The translations under genes were made by a program, and so were the position numbers. From an uncultured Pseudomonadota bacterium (GTDB lineage: Bacteria > Pseudomonadota > Alphaproteobacteria > Rs-D84), in NCBI GenBank assembly GCA_946628805.1, contig CAMOXB010000126.1, forward strand, positions 1 to 9,958: a stretch of DNA of 9,958 nucleotides, written 5' to 3'. Positions 1 through 4,636 of this stretch are shown here, piece after piece. How positions within the stretch are numbered: the first letter of the stretch is position 1; every line of letters starts with the position of its first letter. Below the pieces are notes generated by a model. That model did no database searches. It was given only the letters and a program-made list of their open reading frames with translations, and was not told the DNA's origin.

Positions 1-264
1 CAATGCAACAAATTCATTATTCGCAGCCGCAGATGGTGCTTCATAATCCGCATAATCAGGTGTTTCTTTTGATGCCATGCTTGACGCTGTTCCATCTGCC
101 AATTTATATGTATATGTTGACGCATCTGGCTTAGCCAATATATCACTGCTGCTGATTTCCAAACTCTGTTTGATAGAGTCCATTGTTAATTCTTCAGCAG
201 CGCCAGCAACACCGGTTGTCGCGATGATTGCTGCCAACGAAGTTAAAATTAAATGTTTTTTCAT
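1..264 (-). CDS. Secreted protein of unknown function, N-terminal part (gene runs off the left edge)
   Basis: An open frame of 88 codons reads leftward from ATG (264-262) to the window edge with no stop. AAAGGA (complement of 272-277) sits 7 bases before the ATG. The first ~22 residues form a clear Sec signal peptide: MKKH, then a hydrophobic stretch rich in L, A, I and T ending GVAGA, then AEEL. The mature part visible is polar, rich in S, A, D, Y and T, with no domain I recognise. It is probably exported to the periplasm or cell surface. Its upstream region holds a candidate invertible promoter (322-458), so expression may be phase variable. In the present orientation its -10 box TAGAAT has no matching -35 box. 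I infer a surface or envelope role only from the signal peptide and the switch. The true length and function are unknown. Confidence 0.8.
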   Translation of the reverse strand, partial: MKKHLILTSLAAIIATTGVAGAAEELTMDSIKQSLEISSSDILAKPDASTYTYKLADGTASSMASKETPDYADYEAPSAAANNEFVAL

Positions 265-321
265 TTATTTTTCCTTTATTTTTAATATTAAAAACTGTGA
301 TTTTTTTAATCACGTGCTTAA

Positions 322-437
322 ATTCTAACAAACCAAGGTTTTTAAACCGCCGTGATATAAAATTCTGTAAAAACGTGCTTATCCACGGTTTTCTCATAAA
401 AATTAAGTTTTTACGCCTAGGAAAAAAAAGGTTGACA
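322..437 (-). promoter_or_regulatory. Split, invertible promoter for the leftward secreted-protein gene (present state: OFF)
   Basis: The minus strand carries TAGAAT (complement of 322-327) about 50 bases before the ATG at 264. In the sequenced orientation the hexamer 16 bases upstream is CGGTTT, not a -35 box. TTGACA at 432-437 points right, and only weak hexamers (ATTAGA, TTAGAC) lie 16-17 bases beyond it. If the segment between 336 and 445 were inverted, the minus strand would read TTGACA, 16 bases, TAGAAT, which is a near-consensus sigma-70 promoter. The arithmetic follows directly from the sequence. Switching itself is inferred. Confidence 0.6.
323..348 (+). repeat. Left hix-like recombination site of a candidate invertible segment
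   Basis: The 26-base site is centred on the dinucleotide AA at 335-336, with half-sites ending AAACC and GGTTT (core AAACC-AA-GGTTTTT). It resembles the Salmonella hixL site as I remember it (AAAACC-AA-GGTTTTTGA). It matches the site at 433-458 in inverted orientation over the 11 bases AAACCAAGGTT. A Hin/Mpi-family recombinase is encoded 200 bases away. Function as a crossover site is inferred. Confidence 0.65.
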
Positions 438-458
438 TTTAACCTTGGTTTAAATTAG
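433..458 (-). repeat. Right hix-like recombination site, inverted relative to 323-348
   Basis: Centred on TT at 445-446. Read on the minus strand it is TTTAAACC-AA-GGTTAAAT, sharing AAACCAAGGTT exactly with the left site. The two cores are 110 bp apart and in opposite orientation, so recombination between them would invert, not delete, the segment between them. The -35-like TTGACA (432-437) lies at the inner edge of this site. Confidence 0.65.
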
Positions 459-463
459 ACCAC

Positions 464-491
464 TTGAAATATAGAAAAAACAAATTATATC
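464..491 (+). promoter_or_regulatory. Weak candidate promoter for the invertase
   Basis: TTGAAA (464-469), 16 bases, TATATC (486-491). It lies outside the candidate invertible segment, so invertase transcription would not depend on orientation. The match to the -10 consensus is only four of six. Confidence 0.3.
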
Positions 492-505
492 ATTAACATA
501 ATCAT

Positions 506-527
506 CAGGCACAACGCCTGTTTTTTT
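506..527 (+). terminator. Intrinsic terminator inside the invertase leader
   Basis: CAGGC (506-510), loop ACAAC, GCCTG (516-520), then seven T. It lies 28 bases before the invertase ATG, with no rightward gene ending upstream. It therefore either attenuates the invertase or blocks read-through from the switch region. Confidence 0.7.
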
Positions 528-555
528 ATTGTCAAAAAGAAAAAAAGGAGTTCAC

Positions 556-1152
556 ATGATTTACGGGTATTGTCGCGTTTCTACTGCACATCAACACGAA
601 GAAAACCAACACTTTGTTATCGAAAATTTCGCAAAGCAAAACAATATTCAAATCGATACCTGGGTCGAAGAAAAAATTTCCAGCAGCAAAAAATTATCCG
701 ACCGAAAACTGGGAAAACTGTTAAGTCAATTAAAATCTGGGGACATTTTAATAACAACTGAAATATCACGCCTGGGGCGTTCGTTATTGGAAGTTATGGG
801 AATATTACAAACATGCCTTGAACGCGAATGCCAAATTTGGACATTAAAAGAAAATTTTCGCCTGGGGTCCGATATTCAATCCAAGGTTCTGGCATTTGCA
901 TTCGGGCTTTCCGCCGAATTATCAAAATCACTTTTACAGGCACGCGTTCGCGAAAGCCTGGCACGATTAAAGGCAAACGGGAAAAAACTGGGGCGTCCAG
1001 TCGGCGCACAATCAAGATTCTTGAAATTAAGTCGAAATAAAAAACGCATTAATAATCTGATGAACAAGGGAATCAGCAAAAACCAAATCGCACGAATTAT
1101 GCATGTTAACAAAAGCACGCTTTATAATTTCCTGCGCACAAATACATTATAA
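556..1152 (+). CDS. Serine DNA invertase, Mpi/Hin-like family
   Basis: A 198-residue site-specific recombinase of the resolvase/invertase family, which cuts DNA through a 5'-phosphoserine link. Visible motifs are Y-x-R-V-S-T with nucleophile Ser9 and Arg7, the SRLGRS block (71-76) with two catalytic-pocket arginines, the long E-helix (about 102-137), GRP (146-148) and a C-terminal helix-turn-helix (about 165-194). The wording around VWTLK-like 'QIWTLKENFRLGSDIQSK' and 'VLAFAFGLSAE' is very close to the Bacteroides master invertase Mpi as I remember it. ATG 556 is chosen because AAAAGGAG lies 5-6 bases before it; an in-frame TTG at 529 adds nine unlikely residues. Two inverted hix-like sites lie 100-230 bases upstream, the expected substrate for this family. 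Cytosolic or nucleoid-associated. Confident as an invertase, less so on its exact targets. Confidence 0.93.
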   Translation: MIYGYCRVSTAHQHEENQHFVIENFAKQNNIQIDTWVEEKISSSKKLSDRKLGKLLSQLKSGDILITTEISRLGRSLLEVMGILQTCLERECQIWTLKENFRLGSDIQSKVLAFAFGLSAELSKSLLQARVRESLARLKANGKKLGRPVGAQSRFLKLSRNKKRINNLMNKGISKNQIARIMHVNKSTLYNFLRTNTL

Positions 1153-1155
1153 AAT

Positions 1156-1179
1156 GGATGCAAGCGCGCATCCGTTTTT
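1156..1179 (+). terminator. Terminator of the invertase gene
   Basis: GGATGC (1156-1161), six-base loop, GCATCC (1168-1173), then GTTTTT. It starts four bases after the invertase stop and separates it from the convergent lysozyme gene. Confidence 0.75.
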
Positions 1180-1673
1180 CATTTATTGAATAAATTAAAT
1201 TCGGTCTTTCGCCGGTTCGTTAATCCCGCCATAACACGCCCATTACTTTTATTCCACGCCAACCATGCAGATGTTAAATCCGGATAAATTTGACTTTTAT
1301 AATTTGGATTGTTTATAAATTTAACCACACTGGATTTAATAAAATTATTTTCACCAATGTTATATGCAAATATCACCAATGCATCAAATTGGTTTTGCGT
1401 TAATGTTGTATTGATATTCTGGCTCACTGTGCGTTCCGCAATCTTTACATCCGCACGCAATAATTCGGTCGCACGTGATTCATCAATTCCACGACCAAAA
1501 TCTTCCCCCGGTTTTATTAAATGCCCATAGCCTATTGTTGCACCGCGTGGCAAAAGATTATACGGATTTATCGCACGCCCTGTCTGGTCATCATAAATAA
1601 TATGTAAACCATTTTTTACGACACATCCTTCCAAGCGTTTCAAGATTTCAATTCCATTATCACTGATATTCAT
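1179..1673 (-). CDS. Phage-type lysozyme (endolysin), glycoside hydrolase family 24
   Basis: A 164-residue muramidase expected to cut the N-acetylmuramic acid to N-acetylglucosamine bond of peptidoglycan. It has the GH24 layout: catalytic Glu15 in 'KRLEG', Asp28/Asp29 in 'IYDDQTG', Thr46 in 'ATIGYGH' (the T4-type Glu-Asp-Thr triad), the central 'FAYNIGENNF' helix region near residue 102, and a C-terminal 'GLTNRRKTEFNLF'. Length is normal for the family. AAAAGGA (complement of 1681-1687) precedes the ATG by seven bases. There is no signal peptide or SAR-type membrane anchor, so classical export would need a holin; none is encoded next to it. It converges on the invertase gene. An intrinsic terminator (1712-1736) lies between its promoter and start. 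It is likely a prophage remnant or a domesticated lysozyme. Confidence 0.92.
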   Translation of the reverse strand: MNISDNGIEILKRLEGCVVKNGLHIIYDDQTGRAINPYNLLPRGATIGYGHLIKPGEDFGRGIDESRATELLRADVKIAERTVSQNINTTLTQNQFDALVIFAYNIGENNFIKSSVVKFINNPNYKSQIYPDLTSAWLAWNKSNGRVMAGLTNRRKTEFNLFNK

Positions 1674-1711
1674 AACAAAATCCTTTTAATAAAAAACACC
1701 GCATACGCGGC

Positions 1712-1736
1712 AAAAAAAAGACGGCAAAATGCCGTC
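1712..1736 (-). terminator. Strong intrinsic terminator in the lysozyme leader
   Basis: On the minus strand GACGGCA, loop TTT, TGCCGTC (1736-1720), followed by eight T (complement of 1712-1719). A second small hairpin (CCGC-GCGG, 1700-1710) with T-run follows before the lysozyme start. The lysozyme promoter lies upstream, so most transcripts should stop here unless antitermination occurs. Confidence 0.8.
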
Positions 1737-1751
1737 CAAACATATGGGTAT

Positions 1752-1780
1752 ATTATATCATAAATTGCACAAAAAAACAA
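1752..1780 (-). promoter_or_regulatory. Candidate promoter of the lysozyme gene
   Basis: Minus strand: TTGTTT (complement of 1775-1780), 17 bases, perfect TATAAT (complement of 1752-1757). The start site would be near 1745, about ten bases upstream of the terminator hairpin at 1720-1736. The -35 match is only three of six. Confidence 0.5.
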
Positions 1781-1805
1781 GTTTTGCCATAATGTTTACA
1801 ATATG

Positions 1806-1833
1806 TTGACAAACCGTCAAAATGTGCTATAAA
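1806..1833 (+). promoter_or_regulatory. Promoter of the 102-residue protein gene
   Basis: TTGACA (1806-1811), 16 bases, TATAAA (1828-1833). A small inverted repeat TTGAC-AAACC-GTCAA (1806-1820) overlaps the -35 box and could be an operator. It is divergent from the lysozyme promoter. Confidence 0.65.
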
Positions 1834-1863
1834 TAATACAAACTAATAAAAAAGGAATAAAAT

Positions 1864-2172
1864 ATGGCAAAAAAGCTAGGCACATTAACAAAAACAGAAA
1901 AGTATTCTTTACAATTCCAAGATTTGATGGATGCGATTTCCACATCAACAGTAAGCAAACACGTTGACGAAATTGAAGGCTATCGTTCAATTCAATGGGT
2001 TATTGACGGATATTCTGTCCATTCATCTATGCGTGACGTTTATTCGATTGGTCTTGATGAAAAGCCAAAATTTGAATTCTTTTTGAAAGCCAATGATTAT
2101 AACAAATTTGTGCAAGCATGTGAAAAAAGACGTGCACAAATTTTTGAACAACTGAAAACCAGAAAAAAATAA
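1864..2172 (+). CDS. Conserved-looking small protein of unknown function, 102 residues
   Basis: I do not recognise the family. AAAAAAGGA lies eight bases before the ATG, a good promoter lies 30 bases further upstream, and a strong terminator follows 14 bases after the stop, so it is a complete single-gene transcription unit. The protein is cytosolic, with no signal peptide or membrane segment. It starts and ends with basic stretches (MAKK, KTRKK), has a central aromatic and beta-prone part (residues 39-73, 'GYRSIQWVIDGYSVHSSM' and 'PKFEFFLKAND'), and a basic C-terminal helix (about 78-98). The layout is compatible with a small nucleic-acid- or protein-binding domain, but that is only a guess. 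Its neighbours are a lysozyme gene (divergent) and a protease gene behind its own promoter. Confidence 0.8.
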   Translation: MAKKLGTLTKTEKYSLQFQDLMDAISTSTVSKHVDEIEGYRSIQWVIDGYSVHSSMRDVYSIGLDEKPKFEFFLKANDYNKFVQACEKRRAQIFEQLKTRKK

Positions 2173-2185
2173 GTAATCACAAAAC

Positions 2186-2208
2186 GACCACCAAACGGTG
2201 GTCTTTTT
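2186..2208 (+). terminator. Terminator T1, after the 102-residue protein gene
   Basis: GACCACC (2186-2192), loop AAAC, GGTGGTC (2197-2203), then TTTTTATTTT. It is the left border of repeat B copy 1, as similar hairpins border the related positions near 3802 and 4602. Confidence 0.85.
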
Positions 2209-2211
2209 ATT

Positions 2212-2308
2212 TTGGCAGGGCCATCTGTGCAATTCACGAACTAATGAGATACATGATTTATTGCGGTTCGGGAAAGAAATAAAAATATTTTTGAAAAATT
2301 TTTATTGA
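2212..2308 (+). repeat. Repeat B, copy 1, with a conserved open frame
   Basis: Bases 2212-2250 are identical to 3836-3874 (39 of 39). Similarity then decays. In the frame starting TGG at 2213 both copies stay open for 31 codons and end at a stop (here TGA 2306-2308). Across the divergent part the amino acids change conservatively: FGKEIKIFLKNFY here, FGKDVRVFLDKYV in copy 2. The frame extends left through the terminator stem to a stop at 2174; the only plausible start is GTG 2198. No ribosome binding site is visible. It could be a gene-end remnant or a translated element. Confidence 0.7.
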
Positions 2309-2319
2309 TTGGTTATAAT
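2291..2319 (+). promoter_or_regulatory. Promoter of the subtilase gene
   Basis: TTGAAA (2291-2296), 17 bases, perfect TATAAT (2314-2319). The predicted start site near 2326 gives a leader of only about 16 bases containing the ribosome binding site. The -35 box lies within the end of repeat B copy 1. Confidence 0.8.
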
Positions 2320-2341
2320 TATACCTAAAAGAGGAGAGTTA

Positions 2342-3505
2342 ATGAGAAAGATATTATTGTTCGGATTGATGGGTATTTTTTCGTGTCATGACATTTTTGC
2401 TTATGATGATAATGTAATTTCAAAGCTGAACAATCATGCAAATTATTCTTGGTTAAAAAACAAAGAAGTGTCATATTCAGAAACAAATCAAGAATTTGAT
2501 ATAAGATCTGTTGATTGTACAAACAAAGATTTATCAAAATATTCTGCAGAAAACATCTCTTTTGACAGCGGGACATTATTTCCATCAAATACAAATAAAT
2601 GGCCTGCTAATTTTAATCCTTATCAGATAATGGAAATGCATAAAAACCCCGGATTAAATATAAAAGATCTCCATGCTCAAGGTATTGATGGAACTGGTAT
2701 GTCAATGGCTATCATAGATCAACCGTTATCACCACATAATGAATATAACGATAATCTTGTTCATTATGAAGAATTCTTGGCTCGTAAATCATATGAAGGT
2801 CAAATGCATGGTTCTGCTGTTGCTTCAATAGCTGTCGGTAAAACTGTTGGTGTTGCACCAAAAGCAAAACTATATTATTTCGCTGCAGATGTAATAGATG
2901 GACAATTCCAAAATGATGAGCAAAAAAGCAGAACTTCAAAATATTATGCAGCAGCTTTAGATAAAATTATTGAAATAAATGAAAGTTTACCAGAAAACGA
3001 AAAAATAGTTGTTGTATCTGTGTCTGCTTGTCCTGCTTGTACATTACGTGATCCAGAAATATGGGAAAAATCATTAGCAAAAGCAAAACAAACAGGAATC
3101 TTTGTGACAACGACAGGTATTCCACAAGAATACGAACTTAATGACAACGGTGTTTACAGATCCGTATTGTCTGATCCGAACGATTTTCAATCTTATCGTA
3201 AAACTAATTGGCAATCAGAGAGAGTTTTGCCAGTGGAAGTTCAAAAAAACACATTGTGTTTCCCAATGGATCACAGAACAACGGCTGCACCAAATGGTAT
3301 TAATGATTATGTGCATTATGCAAATGGTGGTTGGTCTTGGATGAAACCTTTTGAAGCTGGCTTGTATGTGCTGGCAAAACAAGTAAAACCAAGTGTTACA
3401 CCAGAAGAATTCTTTAAGGTTGGATTAGAAACAGGTTATTATAGCGAATCCACAGAATGTGTTTTGGTAAATCCTGTAGAGTTAATAAAAAAATTACAAC
3501 AATAA
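2342..3505 (+). CDS. Divergent secreted subtilisin-like serine protease (S8 family)
   Basis: A 387-residue predicted exported protease. Start ATG 2342 is preceded by AGAGGAGAG and gives a typical signal peptide (MRKILLF to about Ala20). The subtilase catalytic triad can be placed as Asp126 ('AIIDQP'), His156 ('MHGSAVASIA', the HGTHVAG-like block) and Ser332 ('GGWSWMKPFEAGLYVLA', the GTSMAxPxVAG-like block followed by the usual 'QVKPSVTPEEF'). The motifs are weakly conserved: the D-[ST]-G signature is D-Q-P and the serine block has W residues on both sides. Residues 21-110 form a polar pro-region-like N-terminus with no recognised domain. Five mature cysteines (59, 230, 233, 306, 373) could form disulfides. 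It sits alone behind its own strong promoter. It could be a degradative exoenzyme or a toxin-like effector. The family call is good; activity is unproven. Confidence 0.85.
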   Translation: MRKILLFGLMGIFSCHDIFAYDDNVISKLNNHANYSWLKNKEVSYSETNQEFDIRSVDCTNKDLSKYSAENISFDSGTLFPSNTNKWPANFNPYQIMEMHKNPGLNIKDLHAQGIDGTGMSMAIIDQPLSPHNEYNDNLVHYEEFLARKSYEGQMHGSAVASIAVGKTVGVAPKAKLYYFAADVIDGQFQNDEQKSRTSKYYAAALDKIIEINESLPENEKIVVVSVSACPACTLRDPEIWEKSLAKAKQTGIFVTTTGIPQEYELNDNGVYRSVLSDPNDFQSYRKTNWQSERVLPVEVQKNTLCFPMDHRTTAAPNGINDYVHYANGGWSWMKPFEAGLYVLAKQVKPSVTPEEFFKVGLETGYYSESTECVLVNPVELIKKLQQ

Positions 3506-3513
3506 ATATCAAA

Positions 3514-3565
3514 AGTTCGTAAATGTAGGAAACGGTGGTGGTTTTTGATATACAAATTACGAACC
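3514..3565. repeat. Stem-loop repeat A, copy 1 (52 bases)
   Basis: Outer arms AGTTCGTAA (3514-3522) and TTACGAAC (3557-3564) enclose a loop with AAACGGTGG and TTTTTGATA. It is the same length as, and identical at 40 of 52 positions to, copy 2 at 4530-4581. It begins nine bases after the subtilase stop. It lacks a proper T-run, so it is not an ordinary terminator. Confidence 0.75.
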
Positions 3566-3577
3566 CGCACCAATAAC

Positions 3578-3620
3578 GAAAATCAAAAAAATCTCCGTCT
3601 GTCGATTTTTTAAGATTTTC
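3578..3620. repeat. AT-rich inverted repeat downstream of the subtilase gene
   Basis: GAAAATC plus an A-run ending ATC (3578-3593) is matched by GATTTTTTAAGATTTTC (3604-3620), with a ten-base loop TCCGTCTGTC. The long imperfect stem of about 16 pairs may be a weak terminator or part of a larger intergenic repeat. Confidence 0.5.
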
Positions 3621-3790
3621 TTAATTGCCCCACTCGGAATTGGTCATGCGCGCCCATACCACGAAAACATAGTTTTCGCACGACACATGCGTGTCGCAGG
3701 CGCTCTGACCGCATTCGTTTGCGCTCAAACTTCGCTTCGTTCGTTTTCGCTTACTCATAGTGAACCGAACGGTTCTAATCCGACGGGATA
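3621..3790. other. GC-rich palindromic intergenic islet, no convincing gene
   Basis: This block is visibly richer in G+C than its AT-rich surroundings and packed with short hairpins: CGAAAAC-ATA-GTTTTCG (3662-3678), CGACAC-ATGC-GTGTCG (3680-3695) and GAACCG-AA-CGGTTC (3762-3775). A leftward open frame crosses it, but it starts within the T2 terminator and repeat B and has no ribosome binding site, so I do not call it a gene. The block could be a structured RNA, an extragenic repeat or an integration scar. It ends a few bases before terminator T2. Confidence 0.5.
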
Positions 3791-3801
3791 CCAAAAGAAT
3801 T

Positions 3802-3830
3802 AAAAAACACCACACAAGGTGGTGTTTTTT
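3802..3830. terminator. Bidirectional terminator T2 between the subtilase and acetyltransferase genes
   Basis: A6-CACCAC (3802-3813), loop ACAAG, GTGGTG-T6 (3819-3830): 12 perfect pairs with T-runs in both directions. The stem continues imperfectly outward through AAGAAT and ATTCTT (3795-3837). It serves the convergent subtilase and acetyltransferase transcripts. Confidence 0.85.
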
Positions 3831-3835
3831 GATTC

Positions 3836-3932
3836 TTGGCAGGGCCATCTGTGCAATTCACGAACTAATGAGATGCATGATTTGTTGTTGTTTGGGAAAG
3901 ATGTTAGGGTGTTTTTAGATAAATATGTTTAA
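3836..3932 (+). repeat. Repeat B, copy 2, with a conserved open frame
   Basis: Bases 3836-3874 are identical to 2212-2250. The frame starting TGG at 3837 begins WQGHLCNSRTNE as in copy 1 and ends at TAA 3930-3932, again after 31 codons. The last three bases overlap the acetyltransferase stop codon on the other strand. The frame is open leftward to 3804, through the T2 stem, where GTG codons at 3819 and 3822 are possible starts. No ribosome binding site is seen. Confidence 0.7.
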
Positions 3933-4474
3933 TTCTTGTGTTTAAATTTTGCAAAACAATTTGTATCACGAAAACGATTTTCGTATTTTAACCACCTGTC
4001 TTGTTTCAAAACAGCTTCCAACTCATACCCCAATTTCTTTGCAACATTTACAGAATTCTTATTTCGAACATCATTATGAATAATGATTTTATTGAACCCA
4101 TTCTTGAATAATTCTTGTTCCAACACGCGTACAGATTCCATAACATATCCGTTACCACGATAATCATTTGCCAGCCAATACCCAAGTGCTACCTTTTTAT
4201 TACCAGAATCAACCTCTACTGCACCACACATACCAATTATTGTATCGTTCAGAACAATAGCATATTCAAAGGCATCGCCATTAGCCCATTTTTTATCAGA
4301 TAAAATTAGAAAATTATGTGTATCTTTCACAGATTTGGTATTATTTAACCATTGCATCCAAGGCAATAGGTGTTTTTTGTTTTCCATCAATACGTTATAC
4401 ATAAGTTCCGCGTTATCCATGCACGGTTCAAGGTGCATTAAAATGATTCTTTTTCCTTTCAATACGACTTTCAT
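3929..4474 (-). CDS. GNAT-family acetyltransferase, RimJ/RimL type
   Basis: A 181-residue cytosolic enzyme expected to transfer the acetyl group of acetyl-CoA to an amino group of a protein N-terminus or small molecule. The RimJ/RimL layout is clear: an N-terminal 'GKRIILMHLEP' strand, 'LPWMQWL' (37-43), the strand 'FEYAIVLNDTIIGMCGAVEVD' (residues 69-89), and the acetyl-CoA motif A 'LGYWLANDYRGNGY' (97-110). The 'NKNSVNVAKKLGYELEA' segment (138-154) carries the usual Asn/Ser pair. Length is normal. Start ATG 4474-4472 follows AAAAAAAGGAA. It has its own promoter and a bidirectional terminator downstream, beyond repeat B copy 2. The substrate cannot be read from sequence; self-protection against a toxin or antibiotic, or ribosomal-protein modification, are family possibilities. 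Confidence 0.92.
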   Translation of the reverse strand: MKVVLKGKRIILMHLEPCMDNAELMYNVLMENKKHLLPWMQWLNNTKSVKDTHNFLILSDKKWANGDAFEYAIVLNDTIIGMCGAVEVDSGNKKVALGYWLANDYRGNGYVMESVRVLEQELFKNGFNKIIIHNDVRNKNSVNVAKKLGYELEAVLKQDRWLKYENRFRDTNCFAKFKHKN

Positions 4475-4494
4475 TATGTTCCTTTTTTTCTCAG

Positions 4495-4524
4495 ATTATA
4501 TCATAAAAAGAATCAAATATCTAA
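4495..4524 (-). promoter_or_regulatory. Promoter of the acetyltransferase gene
   Basis: Minus strand: TTAGAT (complement of 4519-4524), 18 bases, perfect TATAAT (complement of 4495-4500). It lies between stem-loop repeat A copy 2 and the ATG. Confidence 0.6.
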
Positions 4525-4529
4525 TTTTG

Positions 4530-4581
4530 AGTTCGTAAATTGGCAAAACGGTGGCTATTTTTGATACCCAACTTACGAACT
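4530..4581. repeat. Stem-loop repeat A, copy 2 (52 bases)
   Basis: AGTTCGTAAATTGG (4530-4543) pairs with CCAACTTACGAACT (4568-4581), 13 of 14 positions, or all 14 in minus-strand RNA if one G-U is allowed. The loop holds AAACGGTGG and TTTTTGATA, as in copy 1. It sits just upstream of the acetyltransferase promoter. Confidence 0.8.
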
Positions 4582-4601
4582 GCTGAAAGTATTGGAAATC
4601 C

Positions 4602-4634
4602 AATCAAAAAACACCCAAACGGGTGTTTTTGATT
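4602..4634. terminator. Bidirectional terminator T3
   Basis: AATC-A6-CACCC (4602-4616), loop AAAC, GGGTG-T5-GATT (4621-4634). It would terminate leftward transcripts from the recombinase operon. The bases right after it, TTTTTGGCAG, match the junction after T2 and, more loosely, after T1. Confidence 0.8.
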
Positions 4635-4636
4635 TT

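Noticed and set aside
379..387. TTATCCACG, one mismatch from a DnaA box
   Set aside because: A single isolated near-match in AT-rich DNA with no cluster, no dnaA/dnaN gene and no AT-rich unwinding element pattern; not enough for an origin.
432..456. TTGACA as a rightward promoter of the invertase in the present orientation
   Set aside because: The nearest TATAAT-like hexamer (TAAATT) is only 13 bases away, and hexamers at 16-17 bases match poorly.
3514..3565. Integron attC site
   Set aside because: attC sites begin with a ...AAC-type and end with a GTT-type core; here the outer ends are GTT at the left and AAC at the right, and no integron integrase is present.
3762..3793. tRNA-like 3' end (GGTTCTAATCC ... 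CCA)
   Set aside because: The T-stem would have only three pairs, the acceptor side is two bases short, and no matching 5' half is present, so it is not a tRNA gene.
3621..3848. Leftward 75-codon open frame across the GC-rich islet
   Set aside because: It begins inside repeat B, runs through the T2 terminator, is made of hairpin sequence and has no ribosome binding site; better explained as chance coding of a palindromic block.
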